NCBI RefSeq assembly: GCF_000372745.1 | Contig: NZ_KB889708.1 | Location: forward strand, 186,001 to 250,000 | Reading direction: 5' to 3' | Length of the DNA: 64,000 nucleotides | DNA from: Embleya scabrispora DSM 41855 | Lineage (GTDB): Bacteria > Actinomycetota > Actinomycetes > Streptomycetales > Streptomycetaceae | Shown: positions 44,358 through 53,235 of the stretch, one piece after another | How the letters are laid out: each line of letters opens with the position of its first letter | How positions within the stretch are numbered: the first letter of the stretch is position 1 | Notes under the pieces: model-generated | Databases searched by the model: none | The model's input: the letters and a program-made list of their open reading frames with translations, nothing else | Told to the model about the DNA's origin: nothing | Program-made: the position numbers and the translations under genes

Positions 44358-44835
44358 CACCCCCACCGGCCGACCGCCCCGGGGCACACCGGGGATCGAC
44401 GCCCGCCCCACGCGTGCCGGCCGACGACGGCGAACAAGGCCGGCGCGGGCCCGGCCCCGTTGCGGCAGCGCTGATGGAGGCTCCGCACCACGGCCGCCCG
44501 GCGCACCGCAACCCACGGGGCCGCCGGATCGTCCGACCCACCCATGGGCGGATGCCATGCCGCCGAAGCCTCGGCGCCAGTTGTCCGACGCCGATCCGGA
44601 CCAGCTCGCACCGGCCGGCCCGTGGCACTGTGTCGACGCGTGTCCCCTATATACAGCCACCGCGCCCCGGGACTCGTCCCGCTCGACGCGGCCGACTGAC
44701 AGCCACACCCGGCACCCCTGGGCGGCCCAACCCTCCGAACGGCTCGATCGACCCGGCCAAAAAGGTGGAGCGCCGACCGAGCCTCACGCCCGGCCCGGAT
44801 CGAAGCGCGTTGTCGACGCGCGATCGCCTCGGCAG

Positions 44836-45036
44836 CTACTCGGGCACGATGCCGCTCCGCCGGTCGCATGCCGCCGAGGGGGTCGGAGCCGTAGACGAGG
44901 GTGACGCCGCTGCGGTGGGCGCGTTCCGAGGCGGCGAGCCCCGAGTCCAGGACCTCGTCCGCCGTGCGGCGGCTGTCCTCGGGCAGCCCGAACTCGTTTG
45001 CGGTATCGGCAACGTTCGTTGCCCTCCTCGGCGATG
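44836..45036 (-). pseudogene. Internal fragment of an amidohydrolase
   Basis: Minus-strand sequence reads NEFGLPEDSRRTADEVLDSG and LAASERAHRSGVTLVYGSDP, then LGGMRP. It matches the segment before and including the last metal-binding Asp of Xaa-Pro-dipeptidase-like amidohydrolases (GVTLVYGTDLLGGMH). Neither end of the gene is present. The rest of 44358-45055 shows no gene. Confidence 0.6.
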
Positions 45037-45055
45037 GTTGGATTGAATGCGACGC

Positions 45056-45640
45056 ATGGACGAGCCCTCCCCTATCGCCATCACGCTGGCACAGGTCGGC
45101 CCGCGACTTCGCCGCATCCGTACCGAGCGTGGCCTGACCCTGTCCGCACTGGCCGAGGCAACGGGGATCTCCATCAGCACCCTGTCCAGGTTGGAATCCG
45201 GCCGACGCCGCGCGAGCCTGGAAATGTTGTTGCCGATCGCGCAGGCCCACAGGTTGCCGCTGGACGAACTCCTCGGAACCCTTGAGTCGGGCAAGTCCCG
45301 GATGCACACCAGACCTCGTGTACGCCACGGCAGAGTCCATTTTTCACTGACCAACCGCCCGAGCCCCCTGCAGGCGTGGAAGTTGGTCATCCCGGCCGCA
45401 CAGAACCGGCCCGAGCCGTGCACGCATGAGGGGCACGTGTGGCTGTACGTCCTGTCCGGACGGGTACGGGTCGTCTTGGGCGACCGCGAGCTGGTTCTGG
45501 AGCCGGGCGAGGCCGTCGAGTTCGACACCGGCGTGCCTCACTGGTTCGGTCCCCTCGGTGGCTCGGCCGTGGAGGTCCTCGGCCTATTGGGCGGCCGGGG
45601 CGAGCGCGTACACGTCCGCACCGGATTGCGGTCCCGTTGA
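45056..45640 (+). CDS. XRE-family regulator with C-terminal cupin
   Basis: 194 residues; an in-frame ATG three codons upstream is also possible. The N-terminal HTH_3 is VGPRLRRIRTERGLTLSALA with EATGISISTLSRLESGRRRA. The C-terminal cupin has HEGHVWLYVLSGRVRVVLGD and LEPGEAVEFDTGVPHWFGPL with metal-ligand histidines. This architecture is common for repressors of amino-acid, polyamine or efflux functions. The divergent neighbour is only an amidohydrolase remnant, so its target may be lost. A hairpin follows 5 nt after the stop. Confidence 0.87.
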   Translation: MDEPSPIAITLAQVGPRLRRIRTERGLTLSALAEATGISISTLSRLESGRRRASLEMLLPIAQAHRLPLDELLGTLESGKSRMHTRPRVRHGRVHFSLTNRPSPLQAWKLVIPAAQNRPEPCTHEGHVWLYVLSGRVRVVLGDRELVLEPGEAVEFDTGVPHWFGPLGGSAVEVLGLLGGRGERVHVRTGLRSR

Positions 45641-45644
45641 ACAC

Positions 45645-45665
45645 CGTGCTCGCCGGACGAGCACG
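45645..45665 (+). terminator. Hairpin after the XRE-cupin gene
   Basis: Perfect 8-bp arms CGTGCTCG and CGAGCACG around CCGGA, 5 nt past the stop. Confidence 0.65.
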
Positions 45666-46187
45666 TCGCCCGCTCGGCCCGGCTCGAAGCTCGGACCCCT
45701 CGGCGCCACCAGTGTCGGAAGCTGTTTCCCCAGCGCAACCACGCGGCCTGATCAAACCCCGGGCGGGCGAAACCTGTCCCCGACGCCGAACCGCTTGTCC
45801 GCGATCGAGAAGAGGTCAGTGGTTGCGGTGCGGCCACCAGTGTTCAGGGAGGGCACGGGGTTGATGGGACGGTGGAGGAGTTGGGGCAGGACTGGCGTCT
45901 TCGGTGGCGCGGTCGCCCTACCCAAGGTGGTTGCCGTGCGGCCGGCTCGCATTGAGGGGCGGAGCATTCTTCGGACGCGTTGATGGTGGCCTTCCCGCCG
46001 GCAGGGCGTGCTGCATCGCGCCCGGGTGGGTGCCCAGCACACCGATGCTGCCCGCCGACGACGGGTCTGCGGTGGCCCCGCCAGGGCGACGGGCGCGCAC
46101 CTCGGCACCCTCGCGGTCGGTACGGCGTCAAGCCAATCGTTCACACGGAGCCCCTGCTCCATCCCACTCCCGCCGTGAGGTACATCC
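45666..46187. other. Intergenic stretch
   Basis: Neither strand holds a gene I can support. The minus strand has open reading but no recognisable motif. The end should contain the promoter of the M28 peptidase, whose ribosome site is GTGAGG. Confidence 0.4.
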
Positions 46188-48494
46188 GTGCAGGTCATGA
46201 CCACGATGCGCAAGCGAGTACCGGCTCTGGCCGCTCTTGTGCTGTTGCTTCTCACCGCTGTCGCGGCCCTGTTGCCGTTACGTGTCTCCGAGCCCCGGCC
46301 GGCCTCCGCCCCCGTCGGCGAGTTCTCGGCGGCCCGTGCGGTGGCCCGGCTCGACAACATCGCGAAGGTCCCGCACCCGGCGGGTTCGGCCGCGCAGTCG
46401 CAGGTACGGGAGTATCTCGTCGGCGAGCTGCGGAAGTTGGGGTTGCGGCCCGAGGTCCAGGCCCGAGTCGCCCCCTCCGACCCCGACGGCAACCCGGCTG
46501 TCGTCGGGTCCGTCTCCAACATCCACGCCACGATCCCCGGCAGGGAGCCCACCGGCCGGGTCCTCCTCGTCGCCCACTACGACTCCGTGCCGATCGCCCC
46601 CGGCGCCTCCGACGACGGCGCCAACGTCGCCGCCATCCTCGAAATCGCCCGCGCACTCGGGACCGGACCGCAGCTCCGCAACGACCTCGAGATCCTGTTC
46701 ACCGACGGCGAGGAGCAAGGACTGCTCGGCGCACGGGCGTTCGTCGACGCCGAGGCGGGCACACGCCGAGCCGCCGACCCCCGGCGGACCGTCGTGGTGA
46801 ACATGGAGGGCCGGGGCCCCTCCGGGCCCGTCGTGATGTTCCAGATGGCGGGCACCGGTCTCGTCCCCGCCGTGCGAGCCTCCGGTGCCTTCACCACGTC
46901 GTTCTCCGCGGCGATCTACGACCGACTGCCCAACGACACCGACCTGACAGCCTTCGACGAGGCCGGCATGCGGGGGCTCAACTTCGCCTTCATGGACGGC
47001 TCCGGGCACTATCACACCACCCACGACGACATCGCCCGGCTCGACCGCGCGAGCGTGCAGGACATGGGGGAAGCGGCACTCGCAGCAGTCCGGCAGCTCG
47101 GCGGGGCGGACCTCTCACAAACCGGTCCGGACGCCACCTACTTCTCCCTGTTCGGCACGGTCGTGTCCTACCCGGCATGGCTGGTCCTGCCGCTCGCCGT
47201 GGTGACGCTCCTGGGCGTGCCTGTGCTGCTGTGGTTCGGCCGGCGCCGCGGGTTGTCCCCGGGCGGGGCCGGACGGGCCGCCGCGACCTTCCCGCTCACG
47301 CTGATCGGCGCGGCGGCCGGCGGCCTGGCCGGGTGGTGGGTACTGAGCCTGGCCCGACCGGACTTCGCGCTCGGTGAGGGCAGCGTGTACCACCTCGGCC
47401 GATACGCGTGGGGTGGGGTGTTGCTGCTCCTGGTGCTGCTCGTCGCCTGGTACCGCTGGGCCCGCCGCAAGGCGTCGCCGTTGGACGTCGTGGTGGGTGT
47501 GCTCGGCTGGTTCGCGCTGCTCGCCGTGGTCTGCGCGGTGCTGCTGCCCCAGGGCGCCTACCTCTTCACCTGGCCGGCGCTGATCGGGACGGTCGTCGTG
47601 GGCGTGACGTTGAGGTTCACAGCCGCGGACTCCCCGTGGCGGGCGGTGAGCGGAGCGCTGACCGCCGTGCCGGTTGTGGCACTCGTCCTGCCGGTGGTGC
47701 TCGTGCTGCTGCCCGCCCTGGGACTGACGCTCATCGCCGCACCGCTGGTCCTCGCGGTACTGCCCGCGGCGTTGCTGCCCGGTCTCCTGGAGCCCCTGCC
47801 CTCGCGCCGGGCGGTCACCGCCGGGATGCTCGCGGTGGCGGTGGCGGGTGCCGGCACGCTGGTCGTGGGCACGACCCTCGACGGGTACAGCACCGACGAA
47901 CCCCGGCCGGTCAGCCTGGGATACGTCCTGGAGTCCGACACCGGCAAGGCCACCTGGGTCAGCCTCGGCGACACCTCCCAGCCCACCGTCGGCAAGCTCC
48001 TCACCGGTGAACCGGCACGCTACGACGACCGCGTCCCCTCGCTGGGCGGCCTCGCACTGGCGAACGGAGCGGCCAGGACCGCACCCCTGGACACACCGTC
48101 GACCAAGGACGTCTCGGTCGCCGAGGCCGACGGCGTACGTACGATCCGAGTCCGCATCCAGGCCCCCGCCGACGCGCACACCATCGACGTCCACGCCGAC
48201 ACCGGCGCCCACGAGATCCTCGACGCCACCGTCGAGGGCGCGAAGCTCGCCGGCGGCCCCAAGCACCCGGAGCGCGGCTGGGGCTGGAGCTTCAGCTACG
48301 CCGCCCCGCCCGCCGACGGCATCGACGTCGTCATCCGCACCCGCGGCAACGGCCCCCTGCCGCTCCGCGTGATGTCCACCGCCGTCGGCCTGCCAAACGG
48401 GGCCGGCGCACCCGCCCCGGCCCCGGACGAGAGCTGGGCGAGCTGGCCGTCGGTCGCCGGACAGACCTTCGTCGTACGGACCTTCCGGCTCTGA
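46188..48494 (+). CDS. Membrane-bound M28 peptidase (Fxna/ERMP1-like)
   Basis: 768 residues; the GTG at 8 nt from GAGG is chosen, ATG three codons later is possible. One N-terminal membrane helix (PALAALVLLLLTAVAALLPL) precedes an M28 zinc-peptidase domain exposed outside. Its ligands are in VAHYDSVP, PGASDDGANVAAIL, LFTDGEEQGLLGAR (catalytic Glu-Glu), NMEGRGPSG and HTTHDDIARLD. About eight further membrane helices follow (330-560), then an extracytoplasmic C-terminal domain. It is probably an aminopeptidase at the cell surface. It stands alone. Confidence 0.85.
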   Translation: MQVMTTMRKRVPALAALVLLLLTAVAALLPLRVSEPRPASAPVGEFSAARAVARLDNIAKVPHPAGSAAQSQVREYLVGELRKLGLRPEVQARVAPSDPDGNPAVVGSVSNIHATIPGREPTGRVLLVAHYDSVPIAPGASDDGANVAAILEIARALGTGPQLRNDLEILFTDGEEQGLLGARAFVDAEAGTRRAADPRRTVVVNMEGRGPSGPVVMFQMAGTGLVPAVRASGAFTTSFSAAIYDRLPNDTDLTAFDEAGMRGLNFAFMDGSGHYHTTHDDIARLDRASVQDMGEAALAAVRQLGGADLSQTGPDATYFSLFGTVVSYPAWLVLPLAVVTLLGVPVLLWFGRRRGLSPGGAGRAAATFPLTLIGAAAGGLAGWWVLSLARPDFALGEGSVYHLGRYAWGGVLLLLVLLVAWYRWARRKASPLDVVVGVLGWFALLAVVCAVLLPQGAYLFTWPALIGTVVVGVTLRFTAADSPWRAVSGALTAVPVVALVLPVVLVLLPALGLTLIAAPLVLAVLPAALLPGLLEPLPSRRAVTAGMLAVAVAGAGTLVVGTTLDGYSTDEPRPVSLGYVLESDTGKATWVSLGDTSQPTVGKLLTGEPARYDDRVPSLGGLALANGAARTAPLDTPSTKDVSVAEADGVRTIRVRIQAPADAHTIDVHADTGAHEILDATVEGAKLAGGPKHPERGWGWSFSYAAPPADGIDVVIRTRGNGPLPLRVMSTAVGLPNGAGAPAPAPDESWASWPSVAGQTFVVRTFRL

Positions 48495-48609
48495 ACCCAC
48501 CCCACCAGAGCCCGCATCGGTTCCGGCCGCGACCGGGAGAGTCCGGTTCGGCGGAGGGCGCAGAGGTGCGCCGGATCGGCGCCATCAGCGAGCCGACGGT
48601 TATCACAGA

Positions 48610-48636
48610 TATCATGGACCTTCTTAGTCCATGATA
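48610..48636. promoter_or_regulatory. 10-bp inverted-repeat operator upstream of the NmrA-like gene
   Basis: TATCATGGAC and GTCCATGATA are perfect reverse complements 7 nt apart. The flanking CACAG and CTGTG extend the symmetry with a 1-nt slip. Lying 42-69 nt before the ATG, it fits a dimeric repressor site. No regulator gene is adjacent. Confidence 0.65.
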
Positions 48637-48678
48637 CTGTGCGGATCACACATGGAGACGAGAGAAGGAAAGATCGTC

Positions 48679-49422
48679 ATGCGGATTGCCATCGCCGGCG
48701 CGACCGGGAACATCGGGGCCCGGACCGCCACAGCCCTCGAAAAGAGCGGGCACGACGTCGTGCGGATCAGCCGCTCGCTCGGCGTGGACCTGTCGACCGG
48801 GGACGGGCTGGACGACGCACTGTCCGGCGTCGAGGTGGTCGTCGACGCGATCACCGCGCCGGTGACCGACCGAGCCGGGACGGTGGCGTACTTCGGCACG
48901 ACCACCCGGAACCTGCTGGCCGCCGAGGAGCGGGCCGGCGTCCGCCACCACGTGCTGCTCTCGATCGCCGGCGTCGGTCGAAACGAGGGCAATGCGCACC
49001 ACGCCGGCAAGCGCGAACAGGAGCGCCTCGTGGCGGCGGGGCCGGTGCCGTGGACCATCGTCCCGGCCACCCAGTTCCACGACTTCGCCGCGATGGTGAC
49101 GAGCTGGACCGAACAGGACGGGGTCGCCGACATCGCGCCGCTGCTCGTCCAGCCGATCGCCCCCGCGGACGTCGCCGACATCCTCGCCGAGATCGCGGTC
49201 GGCGAGCCGCAGGGGCGCTACGTCGACGTGGCCGGGCCCGAACCGCAGGACCTGGTGGACATGGCCCGGCGCACCAACGAGGCACGCGGGCGCACGGTGC
49301 GGCTCGTGCCGACCTGGTCGTCGGTGTTCGATACGTCGATGGCCGGCGACGTGCTGCTCCCCGGCGAGGGCGCCCGGATCGCACCGACCACCTTCGACGA
49401 GTGGCTCCGGGAGCAGCGGTAG
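48679..49422 (+). CDS. NmrA/SDR-like NAD(P)-binding protein
   Basis: 247 residues, ATG 8 nt after GAAGGAAAG. The N-terminal Rossmann motif is IAIAGATGNIGARTATALEK. The middle has HHVLLSIAGVGRNEGNAHHA followed by GKREQERLVAAGPVPWTIVP, the atypical SDR active-site region lacking the classical YxxxK. It ends FDEWLREQR. Such proteins bind NADP(H) and act as quinone or enone reductases or redox sensors. They are often controlled by HxlR/MarR repressors, in line with the palindrome upstream. Confidence 0.82.
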   Translation: MRIAIAGATGNIGARTATALEKSGHDVVRISRSLGVDLSTGDGLDDALSGVEVVVDAITAPVTDRAGTVAYFGTTTRNLLAAEERAGVRHHVLLSIAGVGRNEGNAHHAGKREQERLVAAGPVPWTIVPATQFHDFAAMVTSWTEQDGVADIAPLLVQPIAPADVADILAEIAVGEPQGRYVDVAGPEPQDLVDMARRTNEARGRTVRLVPTWSSVFDTSMAGDVLLPGEGARIAPTTFDEWLREQR

Positions 49423-49561
49423 CGCCAAAGCACTTCGCCGAGTCCGGGCTTCGACCACCATCGGTCGGTCGGAACTCGCCGACCGGGGTGACCACGGCGG
49501 CCGTGCCGCAGGCCGAGACCTCGGAGAGTGTGGTCGCCGGCCTCGCCGGTCGACCGGGAAC

Positions 49562-49593
49562 GCGACGCAGCGATACCCGGATCGCTGCGTCGC
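49562..49593. terminator. 13-bp perfect hairpin
   Basis: GCGACGCAGCGAT and ATCGCTGCGTCGC around ACCCGG, between the NmrA-like gene and the convergent GNAT remnant. Confidence 0.65.
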
Positions 49594-49639
49594 CCTCGGT
49601 GAGCGGGCCCCGAACGTGTTCCTGAACACCCCGAACCAG

Positions 49640-49859
49640 TCACGCCCGCGATTGGCGCTCCGGCGCCGGGCGGATGAGCTTGAGCATGATCTCGTCGCAC
49701 TCCCGGTCCACGCGCCGGCTCTCCTCCGCGAAGCCCATCCGGGCGTGGGACCGGCGTGCGGAAGTGTTCTTCTCGTACACCTCCAGCGTCAGCGCGCCGT
49801 GCAAGGCCGCCGCGCTCGTCGGCGGGAACGTACGGGCGGATCACGGGATCTTCGGACAT
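49640..49859 (-). pseudogene. GNAT acetyltransferase remnant
   Basis: The N-terminus MSEDPVIRPYVPADE and the C-terminal GNAT block ALTLEVYEKNTSARRSHARM, continuing GFAEESRRVDRECDEIMLKL, are present but in different frames. The whole acetyl-CoA-binding middle is missing. An internal deletion of about 100 codons with a frameshift explains it. Confidence 0.65.
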
Positions 49860-49867
49860 GCGCGGCC

Positions 49868-49884
49868 ATACCCCTATGGGGGAT
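49868..49884. promoter_or_regulatory. CsoR-like palindrome, weak
   Basis: ATACCCCTATGGGGGAT resembles copper-sensing CsoR/RicR operators (ATACCCC...GGGGTAT). No copper gene is recognisable on either side in 49860-50304, which otherwise holds nothing supported, so the match may be chance. Confidence 0.25.
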
Positions 49885-50304
49885 GGGCCGGCTCGGCCGC
49901 CGCCGTCGCCGGGCCTTCGTCGAGCATCGTCGCCGTGTCGACGACGCCACCGCCGTCAGCTTGCGCGCGAAACGCCGCTCGCCCTCCGGACGAACCTTTG
50001 CCCGACTTCTCGATGCGAGAGCCCCACCCACCCTTGAAAGCCCGCGCCGCCGGCAAGGCCCCGGAGAGCGTTGCCGCCCGCCACGCCGACACCCGGTCCC
50101 GCGCCTCGACGGGACGCCGTCCGGGAGCAAACGCGCCGACCCGAATCCGCGCGCGCCCTGTCCCTGAACGTCACTCGAAATCCCTGGGTCTCCCCGGCCT
50201 GCGCGTCGCTCACGGACTTACGCGAACTTTCGGACACATCCCCCGAGACGGCCGGCGGCAGCGCCGGGGGACGGCGCCGGAAAGCGATTCTCGGCGGCGC
50301 GGCT

Positions 50305-50946
50305 TCAGGGTTGGACGTGTGGGCGTTCGTGCTGCGCCCGCCAGGAGGGCGTGGCCACGCCGGACATGACGATCATCACGATGTCCTCGGCGAGGGTGTC
50401 GGTGATGGGGAGGTGGCCGAAGAGCGCCCGGTAGTACGTGGTCGAGGCCAGCAGGTCGAGGAGAAGGTCGAGATCGGCGTCGGGGCGGATGTCGCCGCGG
50501 TCGATGCCTCGGCGCAGGGCGGTGGCCGTGGCGGCGCGGCGGGGGTCGAAGAGGCGAGTGAAGAAGTCTTCGGCCAGTGCCGGGTCGGCGGCGATGTCGG
50601 CGACCAGGGCGGGCCACACGCGACGGGTGCCGGGGCCGGCGAAGGCGGCGGTGAGGGTCGCGATGCCGGCGATGAGGTCGCAGTGGGTGCAGCCGGTATC
50701 GGGGGTCGGGGCGTCCCCCATGGTCGCTACGAGGGCGTCGACGACCAGGTGGCGGCGCGACGGCCAGCGGCGGCGGATGGCCGGCTTGGTGGTGCCGGCG
50801 CGTACGGCGACCGCCTCCAGGGTGAAGTCGGCGTAGCCGCCTTCCTCGAGGAGTCGCATGGTGGCCGCGAGGACTGCCTCGTCGATGCGGTGGTCGCGGG
50901 GGCGGCCCCGGTTGGTCGGGATCAGTCGCGTACCGGAGCTGGCCAT
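50305..50946 (-). CDS. TetR-family repressor
   Basis: 213 residues. The HTH is RIDEAVLAATMRLLEEGGYA with FTLEAVAVRAGTTKPAIRRR, then WPSRRHLVVDAL. The C-terminal ligand domain has PGTRRVWPALVADIAADPAL and LLLDLLASTTYYRALFGHLP, matching the TetR_C_16/AcrR-like group that senses hydrophobic drugs. ATG is 9 nt after TATACT, so the transcript may be leaderless. Divergent from an MFS exporter, with a 20-bp operator between them. Confidence 0.88.
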   Translation of the reverse strand: MASSGTRLIPTNRGRPRDHRIDEAVLAATMRLLEEGGYADFTLEAVAVRAGTTKPAIRRRWPSRRHLVVDALVATMGDAPTPDTGCTHCDLIAGIATLTAAFAGPGTRRVWPALVADIAADPALAEDFFTRLFDPRRAATATALRRGIDRGDIRPDADLDLLLDLLASTTYYRALFGHLPITDTLAEDIVMIVMSGVATPSWRAQHERPHVQP

Positions 50947-50975
50947 GGTCACGAGTATAGAGCGCGTCTACTATC

Positions 50976-50995
50976 GTTCCGTTCTGGAACGGAAC
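50976..50995. promoter_or_regulatory. TetR operator between divergent tetR and MFS genes
   Basis: GTTCCGTTC and GAACGGAAC are perfect arms with a 2-nt centre, 30 nt upstream of the repressor start and about 80 nt upstream of the exporter. The size and symmetry are those of TetR-family operators. Confidence 0.75.
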
Positions 50996-51071
50996 ATAAT
51001 TCGCGACGACCCGGGAGTCGACCTTGTCAGCCGAGCTGCAGCGCAAACTCGAAACGACAGTCGAGCCGAAA

Positions 51072-52688
51072 ATGGACAGGACACACATGGGGACACCCGC
51101 GGGCCTCCGTCGGGCGGAGGGAGAGGGGACGGCCTCGCCTCCGGGATCGGGGAAGGCCCCGCCGCCGGCGATCACCGGCGTCGACGCGGCTGACGGCGTT
51201 GCCCCTGATGACGCCACCGACCCCGCCGACCGCGCGGGGGTGTGGGATCACGGGCATCGGGCGCTGTCGTTGGGGTTGTTGATCTCGGTGGGCCTCGTCG
51301 CCTTCGAAGCCATGGGTGTCGTCGCGATCATGCCGCACATCGCACGGCGGCTCGACGGGCTGGAATCGTACGGCTGGGGCCTGTCCGCGCTGATGCTCGC
51401 GAGCATCCTGGGCGCGGTCGTCGCCGGTACGGCCGGAGACCGTGTGGGCCCGCGTCGGCCGCTCGCGGTGGCCCTCGGCCTGCTGGCGGCGGGTTGTGTG
51501 GTCGCCGGTGTCGCGCCCACGTGGTGGGTCTTCGTGGTCGGCAGGTTCGTCCAGGGGCTGGGGGTCGGCGCGATCATGGGCCTGGCCTACCTGGTGATCG
51601 GCCGGGCCTACCCCGATCACCTGCAAGCGCGCATGGTGGCGCTCACCTCCTCGGCGTGGACCCTGCCCGCGCTCATCGGTCCGGTGATCGCGGGTACGCT
51701 CGCCGATCGGCTCTCGTGGCGTTCTCTGTTTCTCCTCCTGCCGATTCCGACCATGCTCGCGGCCCTGCTGACGTTGCCGGCGCTCCGTGCGCTGGGCGGC
51801 TCGGGAGACTCGGGCGGTTCGACGGCTCCGGGGGCAAGCGGGGATGCCCCTGGGGCGGGAACCTCTCAGGCGGGGGCTGCGGACACAGCCGGCGAGGCGG
51901 GGAACACGAAGGGGCGGCGGCTTCGAGACCTTGCGGCGAGTCTCGTACTCGCTTTGGGGATGGGGCTGATGATCGCCGCGTTCGAGTTCTCCTCGTTGGT
52001 GCCGGTGCTGCTCCTCGCATCGGTCGGCGCGGTCGTCGCCGTGCTCTCCTATCGCGCACTCACTCCGGCCGGAACCACGCGCGCCCGACGCGGGCTGCCG
52101 GCCGGGATCGCCATGCGATGGCTGCTCGCAGGGGCCTACTTCGGGGCGGACACCTTCCTTCCCCTGGGGCTGACCGAGCTGCGTGGGTTGAGCACCGTCG
52201 AAGCCGGACTCGGACTGTCGGCGGGCGCGTTGACGTGGGTGGCGGGCTCCGCGCTCCAGGCACGGTGGGACGACCGCCACGGCGCGCGACTGCGCCCGAC
52301 GCACAGCGCGGTCGGCAGCGCGGTGCTGTTCCTCGGCATCGCGATCCTGGCCGGCACCGTACTGATCGACGCCGTACCGCCGTTGGTGGCCGTACTGGGC
52401 TGGGCGATCGGCGGGTTCGGGATGGGCATCGCGTACAACGCCGCCTCCGCCGCGGTCCTCGCGCAGGCCCCGACCGACCAACAGGGCCGCACCGGCGCGG
52501 CGCTCCAGCTGTCCCAGACCTCCGCGATCGCCGCACTCAGCGGCCTCGGCGGCGGCGCCGTCGCCCTGACCCACAACCACGGCGCGGGCATGGGTACCGC
52601 GCTCGGCATGACGTTCGGACTGACCGCACTACTCGCCTTGGCGGCCGTGGCGGTATCAAGCCGGATCAAACCACCGACCGAGGGCTGA
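51072..52688 (+). CDS. MFS drug exporter (14-TM type)
   Basis: 538 residues from ATG; a TTG 16 codons upstream and ATG 5 codons later are alternatives. A 65-residue Pro/Gly-rich cytoplasmic start precedes 12 to 14 membrane helices. MFS motif A is GTAGDRVGPRRPLAVALGLL, and motif C-like Gly/Pro residues are in WTLPALIGPVIAGTLADRLS. A long Gly/Ala/Ser-rich central loop (GSGDSGGSTAPGASGDAPGA) is unusual. Regulated by the divergent TetR gene through the operator at 50976. Probable multidrug efflux. Confidence 0.87.
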   Translation: MDRTHMGTPAGLRRAEGEGTASPPGSGKAPPPAITGVDAADGVAPDDATDPADRAGVWDHGHRALSLGLLISVGLVAFEAMGVVAIMPHIARRLDGLESYGWGLSALMLASILGAVVAGTAGDRVGPRRPLAVALGLLAAGCVVAGVAPTWWVFVVGRFVQGLGVGAIMGLAYLVIGRAYPDHLQARMVALTSSAWTLPALIGPVIAGTLADRLSWRSLFLLLPIPTMLAALLTLPALRALGGSGDSGGSTAPGASGDAPGAGTSQAGAADTAGEAGNTKGRRLRDLAASLVLALGMGLMIAAFEFSSLVPVLLLASVGAVVAVLSYRALTPAGTTRARRGLPAGIAMRWLLAGAYFGADTFLPLGLTELRGLSTVEAGLGLSAGALTWVAGSALQARWDDRHGARLRPTHSAVGSAVLFLGIAILAGTVLIDAVPPLVAVLGWAIGGFGMGIAYNAASAAVLAQAPTDQQGRTGAALQLSQTSAIAALSGLGGGAVALTHNHGAGMGTALGMTFGLTALLALAAVAVSSRIKPPTEG

Positions 52689-52786
52689 GAGACGGCCGGC
52701 CGGGCCCGGGCCCGGATTCGGGCGGGTATCCGGTGCATCCGGCCGCCTTCGGTAGGGCTTTGGCCACGCCGTGTATCGAAACGCGC

Positions 52787-53065
52787 GTGCTCGCCCGGGT
52801 CACCGGCGAGACAAGTCTCGTGACTCGGGCCGTGCGGGTCACGGAAACGCGTGTGCCCGCCGCAGACTTCTCGTCCCATGGAATCCACGGCCTGGACATC
52901 CGGTTCATGCCCTCGGGAGACATCGGATCCCTGGACCTGGGGATGACGCCGCACGTACAGCGGGCCGACGACGAACTCCTGACCCGGGTGGTGTTCGGCG
53001 AGCCCAACGACCGGGCCCTCGGTGTGTACGAATCCATCCCGAGCGAGGAATGGAGCAGCCATTGA
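52787..53065 (+). CDS. Hypothetical small protein, possibly truncated
   Basis: 92 residues from GTG, with coding-like composition: RAVRVTETRVPAADFSSHGI, LDIRFMPSGDIGSLDLGMTP and LTRVVFGEPNDRALGVYESI. No ribosome site is evident and the frame is open upstream, so it may be the 3' part of a longer lost gene. Family not recognised. The stop overlaps IS110-derived sequence. Confidence 0.35.
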   Translation: MLARVTGETSLVTRAVRVTETRVPAADFSSHGIHGLDIRFMPSGDIGSLDLGMTPHVQRADDELLTRVVFGEPNDRALGVYESIPSEEWSSH

Positions 53066-53220
53066 GCGGCGCCCTCAACGACCGCGAGCGAGCCGAGGGT
53101 GAACGACACACCCAGGCCGTCCTCGCCCTCGCCCGCCGTCGCGTCAACGTCCTGTGGGCCCTGCTGCGTGACGGGCGGTGCTATCGGACCACACCACCCG
53201 TCACCCTCGCCGCTGACAAC
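53062..53220 (+). mobile_element. IS110-family transposase C-terminal fragment
   Basis: It reads ERAEGERHTQAVLALARRRV and NVLWALLRDGRCYRTTPPVT, the conserved C-terminal helix of IS110 transposases (ALARRRxxVLxALLRDG.xY). Upstream Tnp_20 and RuvC-like domains are absent, and no ends can be marked. It borders the hexuronate locus and may mark its acquisition or rearrangement point. Confidence 0.6.
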
Positions 53221-53235
53221 AGGATCAGGAATCGA

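Noticed and set aside
53062-53220. Live IS110 element at the edge of the hexuronate locus
   Set aside because: Only the last 50 codons of the transposase are present, with no N-terminal catalytic domain.
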